Source: Fennellomyces sp. T-0311 (Eukaryota > Mucoromycota > Mucoromycetes > Mucorales > Lichtheimiaceae). From it: a DNA stretch of 64,000 bases. The DNA lies in assembly GCA_025266875.1 (NCBI GenBank), contig JALLLT010000003.1, positions 186,001-250,000 on the forward strand. The letters run 5' to 3'. The translations under genes were made by a program, and so were the position numbers. The notes under the pieces were generated by a model, which did no database searches, was not told the origin of the DNA, and was given only the letters and a program-made list of their open reading frames with translations. The stretch's first letter is position 1, and each line of letters begins with the position of its first letter. Below are positions 11,630 to 23,044 of this stretch, piece after piece.

Positions 11630-13389
11630 TTAGTGAGCGTTGCCAAAGACGTTCTGAACAAGGTCGGCGAGCTCAGATTGCTTGGCACATTGAAGTTTGT
11701 TTTCGGTGGTCAGCTCCTTCAATTTCTATCAGCGACGATGGGTGAGCAATGTATCTTATCATGCAAGATAGCGCCTTACCGTTCGAACGCATCGAGCTCC
11801 GGGACGGCTGGAGCCTTCAAAATCAAGCATCCAGCGAATGACGCTGTTCATGGTGGGTGACGGTTCGGTGAATGTGAAGGACGGAGGCTTTCCGTACAGA
11901 ATTTGGTAAAAGATTTGGCGGGTATCGTCCAAATGGTAAAGCGGCGGGACACGATCCATCATTTCGATCATGGTGATGGCCAGCGACCACACATCGACGT
12001 TCTCGGTGTACGATTCTTCGGCAATGACTTCAGGAGCCATCCACTAATGTATGCGTAAGTACAATGTATATGCATCTAGACAAGAGAGTTTATACCTTTG
12101 CAGTGCCTAACCGCGCATTATTTGTTCGGTTAAGAGGCGTTGCTAGCCCAAAGTCAGCTGTTCAACCACATTTAGTATTCCTGTTTGAGCATCTATCGAC
12201 GAACAGCCATACCGAGTTTGACCTGGCCGTCGCGGCCAAGCAGAATGTTCTCACACTTGACATCGCGATGCATGTAGTTCTTGGAATGCAGATAGATGAG
12301 GCCTTCCAGGCACTACATGAAAGGTTAGCGGGAAAACAAGGGCGAGAAAAGGGAGAACACGTGCCTCTTTGGCAATACGGATGGTCATGGCCTCGGAAAG
12401 GCCCCTTGTCGTGTTATACAAAAGATTGAATACCGAGCATTGCATGAGCTCCATGGCCATCCACAAATCGTCTTTCCACATGCCGGCTTCCTTGAGCTGG
12501 ATCAAATTGGGGTGGTTGAAACATCCCATGATGCGCAACTCTCGCAGGACATATGTATGATGGTTTGTGTCGTGATCTTCGATAAGACACCGCTTGATTG
12601 CCACCTGACCCTTATTAGCAGGCGAATTCTGTTTTGAAGCGCGCACCACCGCGCCATTGGCTCTATTGTTTTTTTTTTCTTTTAGCGGAACGGGCCTATG
12701 ACGATGTGAGAAAAAAAAACTTACCCACTGCCAATTCTCACCATGGAGACGTAATGCTTGTGTGGGTTGGCATCCATGATTTTAGATCGTGGTAGCACTT
12801 TACGCATTTTGTTCTCAAACTCGGGGTGCAGGACTTTCCTGGTGGTGCGTGTGGTGTGTGATGGGACTGGCGGTGGAAGAGGAACGATATCCGGAACCCG
12901 ACCCACAGGAATCCACGGACGCTGTTGCGGGTTGATTAATGGGGGGGGGGTTGTTATCAGTGGCTGGCTCACTTACTGTGATTTTGGGCGGTGACACTGT
13001 TTTCTTTTTAGCATCTTGAGGTGCCACAGTACGTTTTTGTACATCTTGTTGTTGTTGACGTCGCCGCCACGCTTCTTCAATAATATCAGGCATTTGCCAT
13101 CTTCCTGGGCTCCTCCATGGGGTCTACGCTGCTGGTTTAGCGCAACGATAATCGCCGGATCACTCCGTAACTTTACCTTTTTGGCGGGCACAGGGGTAGC
13201 AGCAGTAGCAGGCTTTGGGGCCAGTTTGGTACCTACCAGGCTTTCTCTCTTCAAAGATTTCGGTGATGGCACCGAGAATGAGGAAGCAGAGGAGCGAGCG
13301 CGTGACCATGTACTGGTCGGCGAGGTAGACGGTGGCGGCGTTCGCTGTTGCACGGGCTGCTTTCCAAAGCTGGCGGTAGACATGCCCAT
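11630..13389 (-). CDS. STE20/PAK-like serine/threonine protein kinase
   Basis: Eight exons: 13389-13177, 13123-12977, 12921-12725, 12662-12365, 12312-12213, 12157-12096, 12043-11780 and 11725-11630. They join to 458 residues. Residues 1-170 are a Pro/Ser/Gln-rich tail. The kinase domain follows: glycine loop IGSGANGAV, VAIK lysine in GQVAIKRC, catalytic loop [24 protein letters not shown] activation segment and [13 protein letters not shown]. All catalytic residues are present. The MAPE motif and the sequence around it place it in the STE20 group, close to PAKs, which act in Cdc42/Rac signalling and MAPK cascades. I see no CRIB or PH domain. Intron 4 (12364-12313) appears to use a GC donor. 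A G9 run lies inside intron 2, so it does not shift the frame. An ATG two codons later is an alternative start. Confidence 0.85.
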
Positions 13390-15309
13390 GATGAAGAAGC
13401 AACAGAAAAAAAGGGGGCAAGAGTCAGCGATGGAAGTGCAATCAGAAATGAAGTTTTTTGTTTTTGGGAAAAAGTGAAAAAGAAGTGGAAAAGAGGAAAA
13501 GGGAAGAGCAAAAAGTTTAAAGTAATGTGGCGTACTTGGGAAAAAAAAAAGCAAGAGCGTATATCAAATGTTCGAAGGGTAAACAACTAAATGGCTAATG
13601 CAGGAAAGAGGGCTTCAAGATAGAAGGGGATCGTTACAATGCTATTGGACACACACACGACTCCCGCGCCCAACTCACATAATACACACACACACCAACT
13701 TGGCCTCGCTCCCCCCAGCCTTCCTCTCCAGACACTCTCTGTGGTACCATTCCCCCACTTTTGCTCCTGCTGCTAACTCAGAACAAGAGGTCGTCTCTTT
13801 CTCTCTTTCTCGCACATCGCCACGCAAATGGGTGTATTGTGTGTCGTCTTTGCTGCTACTCCTTGTTATGTTTCTTTATTTAGGCGCCCTTGGTCTGTTG
13901 CTTTGCATTAAAATCCGATATAGCGTTGGTTGTGCTACAAGGTCCCACTCGTTTTTTTTCACGGGCTCGTCCAATCATCATGGCACGAACACAAACTCAA
14001 AGGGGGGTCGAGTGTGAGTTGACTCCGCGCGGATTTTGGTTTCCGGGCGTTTTGTAACACTTATCACTAAGGTAGTGACAATCGAAACCTTTTAGTGCAA
14101 CCTCGTACGACTCAACAACTGCAGGGCTCCTTCTCACTTTTTTTTTGGCTCTTTCTCTCTCTCTCTTTGTCATGCATAAAAAAAACAAATATCATTAAAG
14201 AATGTTGCGAATATCTTTTATGTAATTGATCAAGGGGTTACAGGGCGTTAAAAAAGTCTGCTGTTTGCCAAGATGTTGATGATGCTGTTATACGCAGCTA
14301 AAATGCTTTGTCCCCTGTACGGATCTTTCTTTTTTTTTTTGCATCGACCCCAGCTAATTGAAAACGACGATCTCTCTTTTTTAGTACTTATCCGCCTATT
14401 CACGGTATCCATTACTCTTTGTCGTCAAGGAAAAGAAGGTATTATTTTTATCGTGTTACTTTTTTCGCTTGTTGAACATCGCAGTACCTTTTTTTTTGGG
14501 CACTAACGGGTAGTGGCCATTGTTGACAAAAGGGACAGTACTACTATAGCAAGAAATGCCGCCGGTATATCCTAATGCGTGCTAACACAGCGACGGGTGC
14601 TGCACATTGCTGCACATTTCTTTGGGCTGACAACAAATGGCCCGATTCAACGTCTACCGTTTTGTTTTTTTCTTTTTCTCTCCCATTCCTTCTTATTTTC
14701 TCAGTCAAAAGTAGTACACTAATCGTTATCTAATTAAGGTGACGCCGAATAGATTGGGGGCATGGAATGATAATGTATGTTCATACCCACGCCCTCTGTA
14801 CATGATGTTTCATGTTGGGGCTCGCTCGATGCTTCTCATTGTTGCGCGTATCGCTTACCTCCTTTTGTATTAGCGCAAGGGATATACATATGTGCGGCGG
14901 AATTATTAATTATCCCAGTATCTATCTCTTGCTCAGCATCCGCAGAAAACTCTCCTGGCAAAAAAACACATAGCTCATGTGATATGGGAACAATGACCCC
15001 GCCATAAACGTGGCGAAGGAGCTGCCCCATCGCCAATAAGGACGGGCTATGTTGTAATCTGACACAATAAGATCATGCGACTTATCGAACAGTGATCGAC
15101 CAGCTTCCCCCTACAATGCATGCATTGATTGGTCGGAAAGAGAAGATTCTCAGAATTTACGTATATAAAGTGTGTATGAACATGATATATTCAATCGGTG
15201 TGTATTTTTGTTTGTAAAATCCGTGAAATGGTGCTTCATCATTGATGGGAGGGGGAAAAGAATATACATAATACATAGCGAGAGAGAGGGAAAAGAGTTA
15301 AATGCATAT
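13390..15309. other. Intergenic region with low-complexity tracts
   Basis: 1.9 kb between two minus-strand genes. It contains short CA microsatellites near 13,650-13,700, CT-rich tracts around 13,795-13,815 and 14,145-14,165, and several T runs. It probably includes the kinase promoter and 5' UTR. No coding signature is recognised. Confidence 0.5.
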
Positions 15310-17569
15310 TTATAGCAAATTGTGCCGCCCGTTGCTCGCTGGAGAAGGTTGTTGAGATGTGAATGGGAAGGAAAGAGGCCGTCTGTTATCTCCTGGGTGA
15401 TGTTCATCTCGTAGAAACGCCGTCAAAGGCTTGCCCATCATGATCGGGTTGCTGTTGCCAGACGTCACCGATGCGGATGGAGATGATTGTTGAGATGATC
15501 TTGGTTCATGCGGTGTGGACGCGGACGACACAGGAGGCGGTTGCGGGGTGGACGGTGACGGCGGTAGACGGTATGCTGCGGACGATGAGGAAGTGGATGT
15601 GCTGGTGGTGGGTGGATACCAAGCCTCGCTCGTTGTTGGATGATGATGGTAGTGGTCTGCTGAGTGCACTAACCCTCCATGAACTACGGGCGATGCCTGA
15701 CTCGTGCTAGTACCGTTATTGCGGTGGTACCGTTCGGACGATCGCGACGGAACGTAACTAGTCATTTCTCGACGGTACGGTGCTCCGCTATATTCCCCAA
15801 ACCGTCCACTCGCTTCGCTTTTTCGTGTTCGATCGTAGCCGCTTGTGCCGTTATAGTGGTAGCGATTCTCTTCCGTCTTTGCAGGTGTCGTTTGTCCGTT
15901 AGCCCTGCCACTAATCTTTTCAGCCGGTTTCTGCCAGCCCGAGTCAGCCGTTGGTTTCAGCAGCTGCAGAGGGCACTTACCGCGCGATCCCGCTGAGCCA
16001 TGTCTGTGTATATCATATAGGTTATATAGGCATGCATCGCATTCCGTTTTATCCTGGGATTCTGTTTCTAGTGTCACCGGACGATCAGTCTTCCGTGGTA
16101 CATGTCAAACCCAAACCCCGCGTCCCCCCTTTCGCTTTCTCCTTGTGTAATCACATACCATGGACATGTACTGATAGGAAAATGCATTCGTCCCTTCAGG
16201 CCGCGCGCCCGCTTGCTATTGTTGCCAGCGTTAATATATGCCCCTTCTCCTGGCCATCTAATAACAAAAACAATAAACATTACGTTGGCGGGGTCACTGC
16301 TATGGTAACGACTGGCCCGTCCAGTCGCTAATGAGGCTGGGGGCGGCTGATGATGTCTTTGTGTCCTGGAATGGGTATCGTCTACATCCTTCTCATAGTA
16401 GTATCCACGTGACTTGGCTTTATGATATTGGGTGCCGTTCGGCCTCTCGGCAGGCTGCGTGTAATGCTGCGAATAGTAGCCTATTTTGGGATATACATGT
16501 GTTATGTATCATGCGTGATGTAAACATTGCACATGTATTATCGCTCGACATACCGTAGGATGCACCTGTACTTCGCTTCTCTGGTCGCTCCACCGAGTAC
16601 AGCCCTGCGCTCTCGTCACTACGCCCATCAATGGCCGCCGCAGCCGCCGCAAGCATCATGATTGGATCCTGCTCTGCACGCTGACCGTCTAGATTCGACA
16701 CAAACATATCAATCCATCGCTCTCGCCGGCGCAATTCCTCCTCTTACTTGTGCGATTACTTGTCCGATCCTGGTCCATGCGAGCCCAAGGAAATGAAAGA
16801 CGAGAGAAAGAAAGAAGAAGGGAAAAAAAAGTGAGAAGAAAGTGCGGATATGTTTTTTTGAGGTCGCACACGCAAGGTCACTCGCTAGCCGCGCAGCATG
16901 TGCCCAGTGCCAAACCTTCTTTCGCAAACAGTCATCAGACAGTGACTTACCGATGTCAATGCTGCTGTGTTGTTGCTGGTCGATAAACCTAAATAAATTG
17001 ATGGCGCAGCCCCCGTTTTAAGTCCATGCCGTCGCCAGCAGCTCCCCCAACCCTTCTTACCGTTACCTCCACCTAGTAAGCTGCTAATCGACATGGATGA
17101 CGATGAAGACTGGTTGCCACCGCTGACGACACTCTGCATATCGCTCCCGTTCTGTCCAGACTTCTGATTGCTGCTCGTCATAACCACATCCCCATCGCCG
17201 TCCGTCGAACGATTGTTGTCACGCTAGATAGCCGCATTTGCGTCAGCTTATATGTGCAGCCAGAACAAGGAAACCCGTAATAAGCAAACCCGTGCGTGTC
17301 CACACTTTTGATGACTTGCCCCTAACACTGAAGGGGAGCAAGGGATTGGTTTGCTTATGCTCCGGACATATGCATACCTTTGCGTCCTCGCTTTTTAATC
17401 GTTGGGGCTCCTGATTGGCCAAGGCGATCAGGATGGAGCCTGCTTCAGCATCGATTTTGTCGTAGTCCAGCGCCCGATTAAGTCGAGTTGCACCATCGTC
17501 TCGTGTAGCCGAAGGTTGTGGCTGTACTTTGGTAGGTGGGTACTCTTGTTTCAACATTAGGCGAGACAT
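15310..17569 (-). CDS. Unrecognised Ser/His/Tyr-rich low-complexity protein
   Basis: Proposed exons: 17569-17378, 17223-17061, 16988-16951, 16740-16554, 16480-16284 and 15930-15310, about 465 residues, all in phase. The N-terminus carries NRALDYDKIDAEAGSILIAL, a short helical segment, then an Asp/Ser-rich linker with SSSMSISSLLGGG, a charged helix EELRRRERWIDMFVSNLDGQ, a poly-Ala run and a long disordered tail rich in Ser, His, Tyr and Pro. No catalytic motif, membrane helix or zinc finger is visible. The composition would suit a transcriptional co-regulator, but that is only inference. Two points are uncertain: the exon 4 acceptor lies in a GAGGAG repeat after a 210-bp intron, and the 353-bp gap before the last exon may hide a small exon. 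An ATG-bearing 23-nt segment with its own GTAAGT donor lies at about 16005-15983. Confidence 0.6.
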
Positions 17570-20462
17570 TAAGGTTCACTTGGTCTTTTTAATGTTCACA
17601 ACCGGTTTTTTTTTCCTTTTTGTTCGTTTGCGAATGACAGAACAGACTTTCAGGCTGGCTTCTTTTTCTGGGACAAAAAGAAGAAAAGCAGAAGAGAAAA
17701 TAAAGGGAAGAAGAAAAGAAAAAGGAAAAATAGCGAAAGAGAGAGAAAAAGGAAGGGTGACGCTTGTGTGTGTGTGTATTATCGGCAAAGGCAAACTATA
17801 TACAGCTGGAAGGAGAGAGAGCCCTTTTGAAAGCCTTGCGTGGGTGAAAATATCCTGTAGGGATCGTGCGTTGTGTTACAAGCGGCACACGTTTTTGTGT
17901 CGCATCATTGCAAATGCGCAGGCCTGCAGACGAACCTGCGATCTTCCTTTTCGTCACTTGCTCCCCCCACTCTCAGGTTGCAAGCCGGATCAATCCTATC
18001 ACACTCACGCTCGTGTCCCCGGCCCTTGTCACTTTTCTGATTGTTTATTCTTGTTTGTACGTCACGTTGCCTGATGCATGCTGTCGATTCTGACCGCACG
18101 AATGTCACATCATTAAAAGTGGGGGTTGAAAAGAAGCAAAGCACTCTCTCGTCCAGTTGAGAATATTTTTTAAGCAAAAAGCCCGTGTGCTGGAAGATAT
18201 CCACTCCCCCCCCCCCCACTCACCCTCTTTCCGGCGCAATACTATCCAATCATTCCTTTGATCTCTCAGCTTACTTGTTTGGGTCTCTGACATATAAATA
18301 GCAACCTTTCTACTTCATTCCCATTCGTACCTGATGCACAGGAACATGATTGTTCCAACCATACCCCCGCACTTTATGTGAATCCTCACATTCAGCCCTC
18401 AATCAGTGTCACTTTGTTGCCTAGCTACGCAACGATTACTGTCATGACAATGTCTGCGCTCGGCGCGAACCACTTATTCAACGCAAGCAGTGACCTAAAT
18501 ATCCTTCACGCTTATAGAACTGAACAACAAAATGTCATATTGAACGATGATGGTGAGACGCTCATCTTATCTCACAACGATCGATTCTTTGAGAAAATCC
18601 GTGACCTGTAATTTGCTATCATTGTGATCCTATTAACCCTAATCCGATGATGACAAAGCTAGTATGTTTCTTGCAAGTCCACAAATGAAAAAGAGCTCCA
18701 AAAGTGTGCATTAGAGCATGGACACCTTACTATTATCTGAATCATATTATCATGGCATTGCAAAAATATGCTTCGGAGACGTATAGCTGCTTCTTTCCTT
18801 GGTTTCGTGTTAACCAGAGTCAATGGTGTTGTGGGAATATTGACGCTTGCGTAACAATGTACCGTAATGCTAGTTCTTGGAATAACGCATGATGGTTTAA
18901 CTTGATACATTAAAATCGAAACTTACACAGTGAAGAACCGACCCACGGCAATGTACGTGTATCCGATGATGCAATCTTGGTTTGCATTACGAAAAAACTG
19001 TAATTACGGGTGGTTCTCGTTTCGTAAAGTGTTCGATAATTGATGATTACACCTCGCACCATATCTTTGGCTGATATATATTCCTCAGTACATAAGAAAG
19101 ATAACGGTATATTTAATATAGCTTTTTAAAATGATGTAGTATCAATTTCCTCAACAGATGAATGAAGTAACATTGTTCAGTTTAAGGAAATTGAAGAAAA
19201 GTACCAATTCATTTCAGGATATGCTGGGTCCGTGTTGCATATAAAGGCCCAAAATTAAATCAGGTGTTGTTTCCGATGGTGCGCCACCACTAAAGAATTT
19301 TGAAATCATTATTAAATTCTCATGGTGCGCCGTGACACTCACCACAGAGACGATAAAGAGCAATGTGTTGTGTAACGGTAGGTATTTAACGGAACCTGCT
19401 GTGCGTATGCCAAAGAATGCTCAATTGACTAATAGCAAAACAATGCAATGACAGATAACGTCATTACTTCCTGAAACAACGTGCATCTTAAGAGCTGATT
19501 TCTTATAACTACCAAACAAAAACTGTACTATTAGTACAGTTTATGTACGCAGGTGAATTCCCACCGTCGCTATATGCATGGATCCGCAATGCGGTTGATA
19601 GTATGAAGGGCAAGAGACATACGCATTCCTCCTTCAGTTGTGACCACTCTCTTGGAATGATATGGTTCGTATTCAATAAACAATTAACTTGCATGCAACG
19701 AACGGAGCTGCTGAAGCATTAAACGTCTTAAAAGTGTTTTTTCTAAAAATGACATTTGAGCTTCGCTAGTTACACATCAACTTTTCGAAGAGTTTCATAA
19801 TCATTACTTATAATGATTGCTACCATAGTACTTCAAGACACTGCCTTGGAAATAGCAAGTATTTGTTGATGACCGTACGTAGGACAACGGTTCTGCCAGC
19901 CACGCAAAAATGAAGGATATTGGTTCGATAATGCAGCCTTTTCAACGTTGTGGATCTATTTGTTTTTTTCCCGGCAAATTTTACAGCAATCGTTCCGGTC
20001 TCTAGGTCAGATATAAGTTTCGGCTTCTTTATATAATGATATTTTATATAACAATAATTCGATATAACGATACAATTCTCGATGCACCAAAACGGTAATC
20101 ACTGCCAAATCCCATTTTATATAACGATATTTTGATATAACGATAAAGTTTGGGCTGCACCATCGTATCGTTATATAAAGCGGCCACTGTAAAAGTTTCG
20201 GCTCCTTTATAACATGCGTATTTAATACTCTTGATTCGTCCCACCTCTACGTATGTTTTATGTCTTCCATAGACTTTTGTTGCCCATCCCAGCATTACAA
20301 ACCCTTGCTACCAAGTTTCGGATAGGAAACTAACCAACTTATTTATGTAAGAATGAGATACAAATGATGAAAGATACAATAAATTCAATAGATAAATATA
20401 TGGATATTCACAAAATATGCGTCAGATCAAGCAATAAAGGTTCTCGTAACGAAACTACCATA
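17570..20462. other. 2.9 kb intergenic region
   Basis: Purine-rich and pyrimidine-rich tracts (17,690-17,760), a C14 run near 18,205-18,220 and AT-rich DNA beyond 18,600. A 77-codon frame at 18378-18611 (+) has reasonable composition but no family resemblance. The pogo-like repeat cluster near 20.0-20.2 kb is annotated separately. No gene can be supported. Confidence 0.5.
20015..20211. repeat. Possible pogo/Tigger-like transposon end or MITE remnant
   Basis: Reading leftwards from 20189, the minus strand begins CAGTGGCCGCTTTATATAAC next to a TA dinucleotide (20190-20191), resembling pogo-type termini. The 10-mer TATAACGATA occurs at 20063-20072, 20120-20129 and 20136-20145, and inverted at 20166-20175. 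A 19-bp direct repeat with one mismatch flanks the cluster (20015-20033 and 20193-20211). No matching opposite terminus and no transposase are seen, so it is at most a solo end or a non-autonomous relic. Confidence 0.4.
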
Positions 20463-22771
20463 CTACAGTAAGTTAACCTTGCGAAGCAAATATCCATCAA
20501 GAAACTTGAGTGCATGGTCAATATCTCCAGGAGATCGCACCAAGTAACTATACGAAACGTAAAGGTCCGGACGCACAATGACAATAGCTGCCGGCAACTC
20601 TGGCTTATCTTTCATATGACCAGCAAGACCAATTCGCTTTGAAATCGAATTCTGAACATCCCACTGCTCCTCAATCCAATGATCTATCGCATCTTCTGTT
20701 GTCGCCACGTACGGGGGTTTTGCGCTCCGGTGAGTGTGCCATACTGATTCAACGACTAATGCTCGAACAGATGCTTTTGGATACTCGTAATTGTTGAATT
20801 TGCTCCAGAAATCTTGAGTCCATGGAGATGGTCCTAATCGAGCTGGTCTGCTAGCTAGCCAGATGATCGTGTGTTGCACCTTGTTGCTTTGAATAATCTG
20901 ATGCAACGATCGACGATCGAAATGAGCATCCTCAGATATGATGCGTCTGCGAAGAAAGGTCGTGTCTCGTATGAACTCTCCTGGTTGAATCAAATCTTTC
21001 GCACCATCGGACGGTTGGAGAATGAGAATCGACTCCTTAGGCAGTCGAGTACCAATCTGATTAATGATTGTGAATACATAACATATAATGGATATTTGGC
21101 ATTTACCTGCATAACTGACTGTGCAAATCTTTGTCTAACCGTATCCCAACTTAAGAAAAATGGTAATAATAGACGCATAAACGACGCTATCATTGATTCG
21201 ATATCAGAGTTTTCCTGTAGTGGAGGATACATTGACCCCAGAGAAACAGCACTTACATAAAAATGCGTTGCTTACAAGACCAAGACGTGTGATAAATCCG
21301 GTACCTCTAAGTGTCGCAGCAGCAATAGGCTTTCGCTAAAAAAAAGTACGTTACTCTATTTTGTAGAAAGCCTTACGGTGGCACGAAAGTTACAAACCTC
21401 AATACTGTATGAATCCAACAATTTTTCTGGATTCGAAGAGAGGCCATTCAGGACAAGAGACAATTTCCATGCAAGATTTTCAGCTAATCGTGAACAATAA
21501 GTATTTTGGTTTTTTTACACCACTTCAGTTTAAAGTTTTTGCGTACCATCCTGAAATCCAATATTTAATCCCTGACCTCCGAAAGGTGAGTGACAATGTG
21601 CTGCATCTTAAATTCACGGAACATACCTAGTTAGGATCATTGGATAAGCACATCAATCGTCGCCATACGTACCTCCAACCAAGAATGCACGATTACGACG
21701 GAACCCGTCTGCAATTCGTTCGTTGATCCGGAATATCGATAGATATTGCGGATCCGTGACTTCAACCTCCAACGGATAAATGTGAGCACATATGAGCTTT
21801 TGCATTTCTTCGAGGGTAATATTATCATCCAGGCTTAGACCATGCGTAGACTCCTTGTTGCGACTGGCTTCGTCCGCTTCGTACAAACCGAAATTCACAA
21901 ATATTCGATGGTAGATATGGCCATTCATTTCGAACGCTGGAATCATACCGCATACACCTAACCCAAGGTTAAAATCTTGTTTGTAAGATAATACATGTAG
22001 CTATTCGGACTTGCCATCTGAATGAAGAAAAATATTTCCACACTGAACTGCCACCTTGTCTACATCTTTACCGGTCACCAGCGCATCGCATACGGCAAGC
22101 TTTGTCGCCATTGCAAATCCTTCATATGCCCAGTCCTTGGCCAGCTTGCGCACTGAAGAATGCGAACCATCAGCACCAATAATATACTGGGCGTGAATTC
22201 GCTTCTCGCTTCCGTCCTTCATGTCTCGCACAATCGCAACCACCCCATCGCCGTTTTGCTCGTATTTGACGAGCTCAGTTTCTCGATGAATCTTATCCTC
22301 GCCTACCAATCGAGAAAGAATGGCTTCTGTCTTGCCTTGAGGAATGGTAGTCAGTTGTGAAAATTTTGTGTCACCGGTCGAATCAATGACGCCTAACTAA
22401 TAAAAAAGTGCTTGTCAGTCGCGGTGATCGCGGATGATATATTTCTTTTTCTGGTACCTTCTTTCCCCAAATATACATTTGGGTCCCATGAAGTACTAGG
22501 GCATCTTTGATAATGTGTGCCGCGATATCGTGGTTTTCGAGCACCTCCATTGTTCTTGCTGCAAGTGTGAGCGCTCTTGTTTCAGTCGTTGGGCCACTCT
22601 TTTTATCGCAGAGATAAAATGTGTGGCCATAATTGGCCATCTAAACAAGGACTCTTTTTTTAGCGCATTTGATAGGGCGAAGAGGAGATACGAAATTACT
22701 TGGTATGCAAAGAACAAACCGACTGGTCCACCGCCAATGATCAGGATATCAACTTTTTCTGTGCTTGCCAT
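20463..22771 (-). CDS. FAD-dependent aromatic hydroxylase, phenol 2-monooxygenase type
   Basis: Nine exons: 22771-22700, 22640-22458, 22396-22015, 21957-21673, 21606-21547, 21483-21398, 21335-21276, 21214-21107 and 21056-20463. They join to 609 residues, close to the family's usual 600-660. The N-terminal Rossmann motif is ILIIGGGPVGLFFAYQ. The DG motif is YIIGADGSHSSVRK. The GD motif starts VGGDAAHCHSPFGGQGLNI, the FAD ribityl-binding signature. The C-terminus (RPDLYVSYSYLVRSPGD) fits the thioredoxin-like domain of phenol hydroxylases. Such enzymes use NAD(P)H and O2 to hydroxylate phenolic rings; the substrate here is unknown. No targeting peptide is seen. Intron 3 (22014-21958) appears to use a GC donor (G|GCAAGT). 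A Tc1 element ends 71 bp upstream of the ATG, so the native promoter is probably displaced or interrupted. Confidence 0.87.
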
Positions 22772-22841
22772 TTTTTTACTAATGAAAAAGGATCAGTGAA
22801 CTGACAAGGTGTATTTATCTGATTTGACTCTACTGTATGTA

Positions 22842-22869
22842 CAGTTGGGTTCCAAAAGTTTTGTCGCGA
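22842..22869. repeat. Terminal inverted repeat of the Tc1 element (transposase 3' side)
   Basis: Begins CAGTTGGGTTCC immediately after a TA dinucleotide. It is the exact reverse complement of 24153-24180 over 28 bp. Confidence 0.95.
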
Positions 22870-23044
22870 GGTGCTCCGACAAGGCTAAAATTTGATGTCT
22901 TAAAGACTTTCCAGTTATACTAGAAGTAAATCCTAATAAAAGTTTAATTGGCAAAGGGTATGAATAGAAGCAGAATTTCATGTAGATTATGTACAGATAA
23001 AAAAAAGCAATGAAGCAATGACAGAAAAAAAAATTACAGTGACA

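Noticed and set aside
12942..12951. G-run in the kinase gene as a possible frameshift
   Set aside because: It falls inside intron 2 (12976-12922), so it does not affect the coding frame.
18378..18611. 77-codon plus-strand frame
   Set aside because: Reasonable composition in the second half but no family resemblance and no adjoining exon found.
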